A stretch of DNA of 64,000 nucleotides from Embleya scabrispora (GTDB taxonomy: Bacteria; Actinomycetota; Actinomycetes; Streptomycetales; Streptomycetaceae), in assembly GCF_002024165.1 (NCBI RefSeq), contig NZ_MWQN01000001.1:2955365-3019364 (forward strand). The letters run 5' to 3'. Both the position numbers and the translations under genes were made by a program. This document shows, in pieces, positions 1 to 7,505 of this stretch. A model generated the notes under the pieces. That model made no database searches, was not told the origin of the DNA, and was given only the letters and a program-made list of their open reading frames with translations. Within the stretch, counting starts at the first letter, position 1, and each line of letters opens with the position of its first letter.

Positions 1-753
1 GCTGTGGCTGACCAAGAAGACCGTGCCGGCCTCCTTGCGCAGTTCGCGGATCCGGGCCTCGCTCTTGAGCTGGAACTCCCGGTCGCCGGTGGCCAGCGCC
101 TCGTCGATCATCAGCACGTCGTGCGAGCGCGCCGCCGCGATGGAGAACCGCAGCCGCGCCGCCATGCCGGACGAGTAGGTCCGCATCGGCAGCTTGGTGA
201 AGTCCTTGCCGTTGTAGTTGTTCAGGCCGGAGAAGGTGGCGATCTGCTCGTAGTTGGCCTCGGCCTCGCGCTGGGTCATGCCCATCGCCAGGCAGCCCAG
301 GATGATGTTCCGCTCTCCGGTGAGGTCGTTCATCATCGCCGCGTTGACCCCGAGCAGCGACGGCTGGCCGTCGCTGTAGATCTTGCCGGTGGTCGGCGGC
401 AGCAGGCCGGCGATGCAGCGCAGCAGCGTGCTCTTGCCCGAGCCGTTGCGCCCGATCAGGCCGATCGCCTGACCCTTGTAGGCGACGAAGCTGACGCCGC
501 GCACGGCGTGCACCTCGGTGACGCCGGTGGCCTTCTTGCGCAGCGCCAGCCGCGACAGTGCGGAGGTGGCGCTGCCCTTGCCGGAGGAGGCGCCGTGGAC
601 CCGGTAGACCAGGTGCACGTCGTCGACGACGACGGTCGGCGGCACTTCCTCGCCGACCTGCTGCGGTTGTTGCGGAACGCCTTGTTCGGGCACCTCGACC
701 TCGGCCTTCGCGCCGGCTTCGGCCAGACTCATGATCGCGGGTTGCTCAGCCAC
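1..753 (-). CDS. ABC transporter ATP-binding protein, polysaccharide/teichoic acid export (partial)
   Basis: This is the ATPase of an ABC-2 exporter for an undecaprenyl-linked polymer (TagH/Wzt type). It shows a Walker A GRNGSGKS near residue 101, an ABC signature YSSGMAARLRFS, Walker B VLMIDEAL and the H-loop FLVSHS just where the window ends, so only the C-terminus is missing. About 80 residues of charged sequence precede the core domain. I chose the GTG at 753 because a GGAAGAGAGG Shine-Dalgarno lies just upstream and the start overlaps the end of the permease gene by 8 bp, implying translational coupling; an in-frame ATG at 732 is the alternative. It is the last gene seen of the minus-strand surface-polymer operon. 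The exported substrate is inferred from context. Confidence 0.9.
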   Translation of the reverse strand, partial: MAEQPAIMSLAEAGAKAEVEVPEQGVPQQPQQVGEEVPPTVVVDDVHLVYRVHGASSGKGSATSALSRLALRKKATGVTEVHAVRGVSFVAYKGQAIGLIGRNGSGKSTLLRCIAGLLPPTTGKIYSDGQPSLLGVNAAMMNDLTGERNIILGCLAMGMTQREAEANYEQIATFSGLNNYNGKDFTKLPMRTYSSGMAARLRFSIAAARSHDVLMIDEALATGDREFQLKSEARIRELRKEAGTVFLVSHS

Positions 754-1666
754 GGCCGTACCTCTCTTCCGCCTTCCAGAAGTACATGTAACCGCCGAGG
801 CCCATCAGCAGCGCCCAGCCGATCGCGTAGGCCCACGTGTGCGCGGGCACCGTGGAGTGGCTGTCGATGAGCGCGTCGCGCACCAGCTCGATGTACACCG
901 CCCCGGGGTTCGCCTCCAGGACGCGGGCCACCCAGGTCGGCGCCGTCTTGGTGTAGTTGTCCAGGCTGTAGAAGACGCCGCTGATGTACAGCCAGGTGCG
1001 CAGGATGAACGGCAACAGCTGCTTGATGTCGACCATCACGGCGCCGATGCGGGCCAGGACCAGGCTCAGGCCGACGTTGAAGACGAACTGGAGGACCAGC
1101 GCGGGCACGATCAGCAGCCATTTGAGGCTGAGCGGCTCACCGGTGCCGAGCACGATCGCGCACAGCACGACCATCGAGAAGAGCAACTGCTGGAGCTGGA
1201 CGATGGTGAACGAGATCGGCAGGCACGCCCGGGGGAAGTGCAGTGCCCGGATCAGGTTCAACTGGTCGCTGATCGCCCGGCTGCCCGCGAGCACCGCGCT
1301 CTGGGTGAAGGTGAACACGAAGACGCCGGTGACCAGGAAGGCGACATAGTTGTCGATGCCGCCCTTGGTCTTCACGAGGTAGCCGAAGATCAGGTAGTAC
1401 ACGGCCGCGTTCATCAGCGGCGTGAGCACCTGCCAGACCTGGCCGAGTTTGGCGGTGCTGTAGGTGGCCCGGGTCTTGGCGTTGGCGAAGGCCACGATGA
1501 AGTGGCGCCGGGCCCAGAGCTGCTTGGTGTACGAAAGCAGCCCGGGGCGGGCTCCACTGACCGTCAGCTTGTAGCGGGCGGCGAGGTCCGCCAATGGTTC
1601 GGTGGAACCGGGGGGTGCCGACGTCCCCTGTGGGCTCAGGGTGTCGGCCTGCACGCTGTTGGCCAC
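746..1666 (-). CDS. ABC-2 type polysaccharide/polyol phosphate export permease
   Basis: This 306-aa integral membrane protein is the permease partner of the overlapping ATPase and resembles TagG/Wzm exporters that move lipid-linked wall polymers outward. About 60 polar N-terminal residues are followed by the family-typical segment WARRHFIVAFANAK, in which the amphipathic interface helix precedes six hydrophobic spans. The GTG start at 1666 has only a weak upstream purine stretch. The gene sits 58 bp after the GT2 gene, the only real gap in this operon, so a secondary promoter is possible there. Family assignment is firm; the exact polymer is inferred from neighbouring glycerol-phosphate and glycosyltransferase genes. 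Confidence 0.92.
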   Translation of the reverse strand: MANSVQADTLSPQGTSAPPGSTEPLADLAARYKLTVSGARPGLLSYTKQLWARRHFIVAFANAKTRATYSTAKLGQVWQVLTPLMNAAVYYLIFGYLVKTKGGIDNYVAFLVTGVFVFTFTQSAVLAGSRAISDQLNLIRALHFPRACLPISFTIVQLQQLLFSMVVLCAIVLGTGEPLSLKWLLIVPALVLQFVFNVGLSLVLARIGAVMVDIKQLLPFILRTWLYISGVFYSLDNYTKTAPTWVARVLEANPGAVYIELVRDALIDSHSTVPAHTWAYAIGWALLMGLGGYMYFWKAEERYGRG

Positions 1667-1724
1667 GTTGACACTTTCATATGCGTCGGGTCGAGATCGA
1701 AAACGTACGGGGGTTTCCAGCCTG

Positions 1725-2645
1725 TCAGATCACGGGCGGGCGGCCGAGTTTGGTCATGCGCCAGACCGTTCGCCAGGACATCGGTCGGCGCGGGCCGCTG
1801 GGGGTCTTCCAGCCTTCGCGGAAGCCCGCGAGCCACGCCTGGGCGTTCTCCCTGGACGGCCTGCGGGCGGCGGTGAGTACCACCCAGGTGCCCAGATAGG
1901 CGGGCACGATCGGCCAGGGCAGGTTGCGTCGGGCCAGGTAGACGCGGTTGCGCGCGTTCATCCGGAAGAAGGCCGCGTGCCGGGCCGGGCTGGTCCTGGG
2001 GTGCTCCAGCACGATGTCGGCGCGGTACTCGATCTCCCAGCCCGCGTCGAGCGCGCGCCAGGCCAGGTCGGTCTCCTCGTGCGCGTAGAAGAAGTCGTCG
2101 GGCAGCCCGCCGACCTCGCGCAGCACCGCGGCACGCACCGCGCTCGCGCCGCCCAGGAACGTCGTCACCGGGCCCGAGCGCAGCGGGTCGCCGACCCGGA
2201 TCCGGGGCACGTGCCGGCGCTGGGTCTCGCCGCTCTCCGGATCCACGATCCGGAACGAGACGATGCCCAGGCGCGGGTTGGCCGCGAACGCCTCGCGCAG
2301 CAGGCGGCCGGCGTCGGTGCCGCCGAGCCGGCCGTCGTCGTCGAGGAAGAGCACCACGTCGGTGTCGGCGGGCAGGCCGTCGGTGCCGACGTTGCGGCCG
2401 GCGGGGATGCCCACGTTCTTCGGCAGGGCGATGCCCACCGCGCCCTCGGGCAACTCCGGCAGCGGCCCGCCGTTGGCGACCACGACCACCGCCATCGGCT
2501 CGCCGTCCTGGTCGGCGACCGAGCGCAGCAGGCGCTCCAGTTCCCGCGGGCGATCGCCCATGGTCAGCACCACCGCCCCGAGCACCGGGTGTTCGGTGTC
2601 GGCCGCGCCGCCGGCCCGCTGCCCCTCGGCAGCCTCGGCGGTCAC
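1725..2645 (-). CDS. glycosyltransferase family 2
   Basis: This is a 306-aa GT-A-fold glycosyltransferase, probably acting on the cytoplasmic face on a lipid-linked acceptor. The N-terminal region shows VVLTMGDRP followed by VVVVANGG, the PKNVGIPAGRNVG nucleotide-binding loop, and the metal-binding FLDDDGRL near residue 97. The later HEETDLAWRALDAGW (the ED-type catalytic region) and a C-terminal basic/hydrophobic stretch also fit the family. The GTG start overlaps the preceding TGA (GTGA, 4 bp), so it is co-translated with the CDP-alcohol phosphatidyltransferase. The sugar donor cannot be read from the sequence. Confidence 0.9.
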   Translation of the reverse strand: MTAEAAEGQRAGGAADTEHPVLGAVVLTMGDRPRELERLLRSVADQDGEPMAVVVVANGGPLPELPEGAVGIALPKNVGIPAGRNVGTDGLPADTDVVLFLDDDGRLGGTDAGRLLREAFAANPRLGIVSFRIVDPESGETQRRHVPRIRVGDPLRSGPVTTFLGGASAVRAAVLREVGGLPDDFFYAHEETDLAWRALDAGWEIEYRADIVLEHPRTSPARHAAFFRMNARNRVYLARRNLPWPIVPAYLGTWVVLTAARRPSRENAQAWLAGFREGWKTPSGPRRPMSWRTVWRMTKLGRPPVI

Positions 2646-3424
2646 CGGAGCCTGCTCGACATGAGCACGCTGACCAGGTGCAGCACGGTCTGCAGGAGGG
2701 CGATGGCGGCCAGCGCGGTGACCGCGATCCGGCTGTAGAGCAGGCCGCCGTCGTCGGCCACCAGGTCGAGCACGCCGGCCAGGAGCAGGAGGATCGACGC
2801 CTCGACGGCACCGACCAGGCGGTGGAACTTGAGCGAGGCGACGATCTTGCGCGCGCTCGCCGCGCCCGAGGAGCGCGGCACGGCGGCGGCGTCCTGCACG
2901 GGCGGCAGGCCGCTCTTCGCGCGGGCGCCGTCGACCAGGTCGGTCTCGGACTTGATCAGGATCGCGCCGAGGGCGGCGACCACGCCGAGCGTGGCATAGC
3001 CGTTGAAGCCGCCGCCGTCCAGGACGCCCGCCGCGTGCAGGCCGGCGCCGGAGAGCAGCGCGGCCTCGGACAGGTAGTGGCCGACCCGGTCGAGGTAGAC
3101 CCCGGTGACCGAGGTCTGCCGGCGCCAGCGGGCCACCTCGCCGTCGACGCAGTCGAGCAGCAGGTAGAGCTGCACCAGGATCAGCGCGGCGAGCGGTCCG
3201 GCGATCCCGGGCAGGATCAGCGCGGCGCCGGCGGCGATGCCCGCGAGGATCATCAGGTACGTGAGCCCGTTGGGCGTCACCCGGGTCCCGACGATGCGTC
3301 GGGTGACCTGGAGGGAGATCTGACGCATGTAGATGCGCCCGGCCCAGTGTTCGCCACTGCGCCGGTCGAGCAGACCCTCGGGGTGTACGACCGAGCGAAG
3401 CTCAGCCGCCGTAGGTGTGGACAT
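2642..3424 (-). CDS. CDP-alcohol phosphatidyltransferase family membrane protein
   Basis: This 260-aa membrane enzyme transfers a phosphoalcohol between a CDP-activated donor and an alcohol acceptor. The family signature lies near residues 93-118: DCVDGEVAR, then eight residues, G, three residues, LD, then RVGH. The last acidic residue of the canonical DxxDGxxAR-x8-GxxxDxxxD motif is His here, which could alter catalysis. Hydrophobic spans flank the motif. The ATG start overlaps the upstream dehydrogenase gene by 23 bp and the stop overlaps the GT2 start. With the cytidylyltransferase-like and dehydrogenase genes it probably makes a phosphodiester of glycerol or another polyol; the substrate is not established. 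Confidence 0.88.
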   Translation of the reverse strand: MSTPTAAELRSVVHPEGLLDRRSGEHWAGRIYMRQISLQVTRRIVGTRVTPNGLTYLMILAGIAAGAALILPGIAGPLAALILVQLYLLLDCVDGEVARWRRQTSVTGVYLDRVGHYLSEAALLSGAGLHAAGVLDGGGFNGYATLGVVAALGAILIKSETDLVDGARAKSGLPPVQDAAAVPRSSGAASARKIVASLKFHRLVGAVEASILLLLAGVLDLVADDGGLLYSRIAVTALAAIALLQTVLHLVSVLMSSRLR

Positions 3425-4472
3425 ATTCGGTCACCGAATCCCGGATGGCGTCGTGGTCGAGGTCGAGATGTTCGAGGATGGTGAAACGTCCCGGGCGGGT
3501 CTGCGGCGCGTGGGTCACCACCGCTGTGAACTCGTCGATGGTCAGGCCGAGATGCTCCGGCACGACCGGCAGCTTGTGCCGGGCGAGGGTGCTCGTCAAG
3601 AGCCTGGTCAGCGCCTCGTCGCCGCGCAGGTGGGTGGCGAACGCGGCGCCCAGGCCGACCTGTTCGCCGTGCAGCCCGTCGTGGCCGTCGCGCTCGCCGT
3701 AGAGCAGGTCGATGGCGTGCGAGATCTCGTGGCAGGCCCCGCTGCACGGGCGGGTGGTACCGGCCACCGACATCGCTATGCCGGAGAGCACCAGGCCCTC
3801 GGTCAGCGCGACGAGGAAGTCGTCGTCCTCGATGCCGCCCGGGCGGTGCAGCATCGAGTCGCCGGAGGTGCGGGCCAGCGCGACCGCGAGGCCGTCCAGC
3901 GGCTCGCCGGTCACCCGGTGGGACAACTCCCAGTCGGCCACCGCGCACAGGTTCGACAACGACTCGCCGATCCCGGAGCGCACGAAGCGCTGCGGCGCGG
4001 CCCGGACCAGGTCCAGGTCGACCACCAGCGCGATCGGCGTGGGCACGCCGTAGGAGCCGCGGCCCGCGTCGTTGTCGAGGATGCTCACCGGCGAGGCGAT
4101 GCCGTCGTGGGCGAGGTTGGTGGCGACCGCGACCATGGGCAGGCCCACGCGCGCGGCGGCGTACTTGGTGGCGTCCAGGACCCGGCCGCCGCCGAGGCCG
4201 ACCACCGCGTCGTAGGCCCCTCCGCGCATGCGGTCGGCCAGGTCGACCGCCGCGGTCAGCGTGCCGCCGCCCACCGAATACCACTCGGCGCCCGGCAGTT
4301 GCGGGGCGAACCGCTCGCGCAGCCCGGCGCCGGAGCCCTCGCTGACCACGACCGCTATCCGGCCCGAGGTGGAGACCCGACGGTCGGCCAGGATGCCGGC
4401 CAGGTCGGTGACCGCGCCCGCGCGGATGTCGACGGTGAGCGGTGTGGGGACCAGTCGGGTCAGTACCGGCAC
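3402..4472 (-). CDS. sn-glycerol-1-phosphate dehydrogenase-like (iron-containing alcohol dehydrogenase superfamily)
   Basis: This 356-aa NAD(P)-dependent dehydrogenase most resembles the G1P dehydrogenase/AraM branch, which reduces dihydroxyacetone phosphate. Visible features are the nucleotide loop GLGGGRVLDATKYAA, the branch-typical NLAHDGIASP, and metal-ligand regions CHEISHAIDLL and HGEQVGLGAAF. The GTG at 4472 overlaps the end of the upstream nucleotidyltransferase gene by 13 bp. Placed between a cytidylyltransferase-like enzyme and a CDP-alcohol phosphatidyltransferase, it would supply the polyol phosphate to be activated. Dehydroquinate-synthase-like or plain alcohol dehydrogenase activity is the alternative, but the HDGIASP motif favours glycerol-1-phosphate chemistry. 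Confidence 0.85.
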   Translation of the reverse strand: MPVLTRLVPTPLTVDIRAGAVTDLAGILADRRVSTSGRIAVVVSEGSGAGLRERFAPQLPGAEWYSVGGGTLTAAVDLADRMRGGAYDAVVGLGGGRVLDATKYAAARVGLPMVAVATNLAHDGIASPVSILDNDAGRGSYGVPTPIALVVDLDLVRAAPQRFVRSGIGESLSNLCAVADWELSHRVTGEPLDGLAVALARTSGDSMLHRPGGIEDDDFLVALTEGLVLSGIAMSVAGTTRPCSGACHEISHAIDLLYGERDGHDGLHGEQVGLGAAFATHLRGDEALTRLLTSTLARHKLPVVPEHLGLTIDEFTAVVTHAPQTRPGRFTILEHLDLDHDAIRDSVTEYVHTYGG

Positions 4473-5227
4473 GCGATCTCCCGGGCGACCGTCAGGTCCT
4501 CGGTGGTGTCGATCTCGGTCCACGGCACCCGGGTGTCGGGCGCGCCGATCGGCTGCACGTCGACCCGGCCGCCGCGGTTCACCAGTTCCTGGTAGCCGTC
4601 CTCGTAGTACAGCTGCGGGTCGCGTTCGAAGGTGGCCCGGAGCGCGTCGACCAGCGCGGGCGCGGCGTGGCCCTCGATCAGCGTGACGCCGATGTACTCG
4701 CCGGCCGCCTCGGCCGGGTCCATCAGCTTGGTGATCCGGCGCATCCGGCCGTCGTCGCCGAGGGTGACCTTCATTTCCTCGTCGGCGAGCGGCTTGGCGG
4801 TGTCCAGGGCCAGGATGATGCCCTTGTCGCCGCCGCGCGCGGCCAGCATGGTCTCCTGCACCGAGAGCGGGTGCAGCGTGTCGCCGTTGGCGAGCAGCAC
4901 GCCGTCGGCGAGGTGGTCGCGGGCGCACCACAGGGAGTAGGCGTTGTTCCACTCCTCGGCCTTGTCGTTGTCGACCAGGTGCAGCTTCAGTCCGTAGCGG
5001 CGCTCCAGCAGGCCCTGCCGGTCGCGGATCGCGTCGCCGCAGTAGCCGATCACGATCGCGGCCTCGGTCAGGCCGACCGCGGCGTAGTGGGAGAGGGTGA
5101 CCTCCAGGATCGACCGCTCGCTGTCCGGCGCACCGGGCGCGCCCACCGGCACCAGGGCCTTGGGCAGCGTGTCGGTATGCGGGCGCAGCCGGCGGCCGGC
5201 GCCGGCGGCGAGAACGAGGCCGATCAT
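4460..5227 (-). CDS. sugar/choline/inositol-phosphate nucleotidyltransferase (cytidylyltransferase-like)
   Basis: This 255-aa NTP-transferase starts with the pyrophosphorylase signature GLVLAAGAGRRLRPHTDTLPK. It continues with EAAIVIGYCGD, EWNNAYSLWCARDHL and LLANGDTLHP, a pattern I associate with the LicC-like phosphocholine and inositol-1-phosphate cytidylyltransferases. It probably makes a CDP-polyol used by one of the two CDP-alcohol phosphatidyltransferases flanking it. The ATG overlaps the upstream stop (ATGA) and its own stop overlaps the dehydrogenase start. The base specificity (CTP versus other) and alcohol are inferred from context only. Confidence 0.87.
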   Translation of the reverse strand: MIGLVLAAGAGRRLRPHTDTLPKALVPVGAPGAPDSERSILEVTLSHYAAVGLTEAAIVIGYCGDAIRDRQGLLERRYGLKLHLVDNDKAEEWNNAYSLWCARDHLADGVLLANGDTLHPLSVQETMLAARGGDKGIILALDTAKPLADEEMKVTLGDDGRMRRITKLMDPAEAAGEYIGVTLIEGHAAPALVDALRATFERDPQLYYEDGYQELVNRGGRVDVQPIGAPDTRVPWTEIDTTEDLTVAREIACRY

Positions 5228-7146
5228 GAAAGGTCTCCAGTTCGATCGGGGGCCGCCGCGACGACGGCCTCCAGGGGGCGGTACGACGGGGCGGAGGCCG
5301 AGGGGGCGGGGCCCACCGGGGTGGCGTCGTCGATGTCCGGGCGCGCGCCGCGCACCCAGAAGGCGACACTCTCGGCGAGCACGATCGCCGCCAGTACGCC
5401 GGCCGTGACGATCAGACCGGTGCGCAGGGTGTTCGAGCCCGCCGCGGCCAGCACGGTCACCAGGAGCACACGTCCCTCGTGACCGAGCACCGCCCACACC
5501 AGCGCCCGGGGCGGTGCCCCGTAGCCGCCGCGCAGGCGATACACCGTGTCGTAGTGATGGTAGGCGGTGGCCGCGACCAAACCGAATGCCGCGGCCACCG
5601 CGGTGGGCACCACCTGCGCGGCCAGGATGGTAATCGCGGCGTATTCGGCGGCCCGGAAGATCGGCGGCACCACCCAGTCGAGCCGGCGCACCAGCGGGCG
5701 GCCGATCGCGGCCCCGGCACACAGCGCGTAGACGCCCGCGCCGGCCAGGCCCCACCACTCGCCCGCGCCGCCCGCGAGCAGCACCGCGAGCAGGGCGGCG
5801 GTGCCGAGGAGCGCGGCCGCGGGGGCGGGCACGCGCGGCCGCAGCCGGGCGACGAGTTCGGCGATCGGGCCGCTGTCGGCGAGCGCGGCCAGGTGCTCGC
5901 CGACCTGCGGGGCGGCCGGCGTACGGCGCGGCAGCGAGCGCAGGACCCGGCCGAGCGAGGTGTAGCAGGCGGCGAGCACGCAGCCGGTGATCAGCACGAC
6001 GAAGGTGATCCGCGGCGTGGTGGTCGCGGTGAGCAGGGCGATCAGGGCCCAGCGCTCGCCGATCGGCAGGATGATCATCCGCCGGGCCCACACGGTCCAG
6101 CCGACCGTGTTCAACTTGCCCGACAGTTTGGCGCCGGCGCCGCCGTCCGCGCCATCGTCGTCCCCGCCGCCGCCGATGCCGCGCCGAGTCTCGTTGAACG
6201 CGAAGTCGACGATGTGCCGGGTGGTCATCACCACCATCGCGACCAGTGCGAGGGTCCACACGTCGTCGTCGTGCCGGGCGGCGCCGAGCGCCAGGCCCGC
6301 GTAGACGGCGTACTCCTTGGCCCGGTCGAAGGTGGCGTCCAGCCACGAGCCGATCCGCGAGTAACTCACCGCGTAGCGGGCGAGTTGGCCGTCCGTGCAG
6401 TCGAGCACGAAGGAGAAGTACAGGCCCAGGGCCGCGCCGATGTAGCCGGCACGGGTGCCGGTGGCCGCGCCCGCCGCCGCGGCGAGCGCGACGAGCAGCG
6501 AGGCGACGGTGACCTGATTGGGCGTCAGGCCCCGGCGCGCACACCAGCGGGCCAGGTAGCGCGACCAGGTGCTGACCGCGAACGTGGTGAAGAAACCGTC
6601 CCGGGCCTTGACCGCCGAGGCGAGCCGGATGCGCTCGTCGTCCACCGCGGCCACCGCGGCCACCGCCCGGGCACGCGCGTCCTCGTCGCGCGGCACCTCG
6701 GCGAGCAGTTCGCCCAGCGGGACCTCGCGCAGCGAGACACCCGCCGCGACCAGCCGCTCGGCGATCAGGTCGGGCACGCAGGCGTCGGCGGCGGGCCGGT
6801 CGAGGCCGGCCGCGATCCGGGCCGCCTCGGCCCTGGCCTCGCCCTCGACGGCGAGTACGCCGGGTACGTGTGCGGCCGGGAAGCGGGTGTCGGCGATCAC
6901 CAGGCGCAGCGCGTGCCGGTGGCCGACGAAACGCGCGTCGACGAGGGTGATCCGGTCCTCCCCCGCGGCCAGCGCGGCCCGCAGCGCGTCCGGGGCCGCC
7001 ACCTCGATCTCCGGCACACCGCGATCGAGCGCCGACAACTCGGCGAGCAGCGGGGCCGGATCGGCACTGGTGTAGGCGTCCGCCGGCCGGGGAAGCGGAG
7101 ACGCGGAGGATGCCGTGGACGCCGTGAGGACCAGTGCCGTGGACAG
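5224..7146 (-). CDS. CDP-alcohol phosphatidyltransferase with N-terminal extension (DUF5941-like), probable CTG start
   Basis: This protein is about 640 aa. The N-terminal ~160 residues include LVDARFVGHRHALRLVIAD, and a CDP-alcohol phosphatidyltransferase domain follows, with the intact motif DCTDGQLAR-x8-GSWLDATFD and flanking membrane spans. A Gly/Asp-rich linker and a second multi-span C-terminal region complete it. The first ordinary in-frame start is a TTG at 7038 with no Shine-Dalgarno. The reading frame stays open to a CTG at 7146, placed 9 nt after a strong AAAAGGAG, which gives an N-terminus STALVLTAS resembling family members I recall as MSTAILTG. I therefore prefer CTG. The gene leads the minus-strand polymer operon and overlaps the nucleotidyltransferase by 4 bp. 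Confidence 0.85.
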   Translation of the reverse strand: MSTALVLTASTASSASPLPRPADAYTSADPAPLLAELSALDRGVPEIEVAAPDALRAALAAGEDRITLVDARFVGHRHALRLVIADTRFPAAHVPGVLAVEGEARAEAARIAAGLDRPAADACVPDLIAERLVAAGVSLREVPLGELLAEVPRDEDARARAVAAVAAVDDERIRLASAVKARDGFFTTFAVSTWSRYLARWCARRGLTPNQVTVASLLVALAAAAGAATGTRAGYIGAALGLYFSFVLDCTDGQLARYAVSYSRIGSWLDATFDRAKEYAVYAGLALGAARHDDDVWTLALVAMVVMTTRHIVDFAFNETRRGIGGGGDDDGADGGAGAKLSGKLNTVGWTVWARRMIILPIGERWALIALLTATTTPRITFVVLITGCVLAACYTSLGRVLRSLPRRTPAAPQVGEHLAALADSGPIAELVARLRPRVPAPAAALLGTAALLAVLLAGGAGEWWGLAGAGVYALCAGAAIGRPLVRRLDWVVPPIFRAAEYAAITILAAQVVPTAVAAAFGLVAATAYHHYDTVYRLRGGYGAPPRALVWAVLGHEGRVLLVTVLAAAGSNTLRTGLIVTAGVLAAIVLAESVAFWVRGARPDIDDATPVGPAPSASAPSYRPLEAVVAAAPDRTGDLS

Positions 7147-7505
7147 GCGCCATCACTCCTTTTGCGGTGGTGCCGCGGGCACCGCCGATGAACGTGCGGT
7201 CGGGCACGGACCTGGAAGACAACCGAACGAGCGTGCAGGGAGGGTGCTGGAGACAACGAGACAGGCTAGCCGATCCCCCGAAGCCGCCCGAACGGCTCGT
7301 TCGCAACCGTCCGGCGTCGTCGAACGTCCCACGTTTTACCAGATCAACGGGCGGTCGCCGGGATCGATACGGTCGACGGCCCCACCCGTTCGGGTATTCG
7401 TGGGGTTCTCACCACGTTCGTTAGGATCGGCCGAGTCGGTCCGGGCGACCGCCCATCGGCCGACCGTCACAACTTCTCGTGTTGCACCCGCCCGGAGGTG
7501 ACCGC
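7147..7505. promoter_or_regulatory. divergent intergenic region between two surface-polymer operons
   Basis: This 359-bp gap separates the minus-strand export operon from the plus-strand GT2-TagF gene and must contain both promoters. On the minus strand an AAAAGGAG ribosome site lies next to the CTG start. On the plus strand a TAGGAT hexamer at 7422-7427 is a possible -10 element, and GGAGGTGA precedes the TTG at 7506. I see no RNA gene or strong terminator. Confidence 0.45.

Noticed and set aside
7038-7152. ATG right after AAAAGGAGTG as the start of the first polymer-operon gene
   Set aside because: It is out of frame with the enzyme and too close to the ribosome site; the in-frame CTG 9 nt away fits better.
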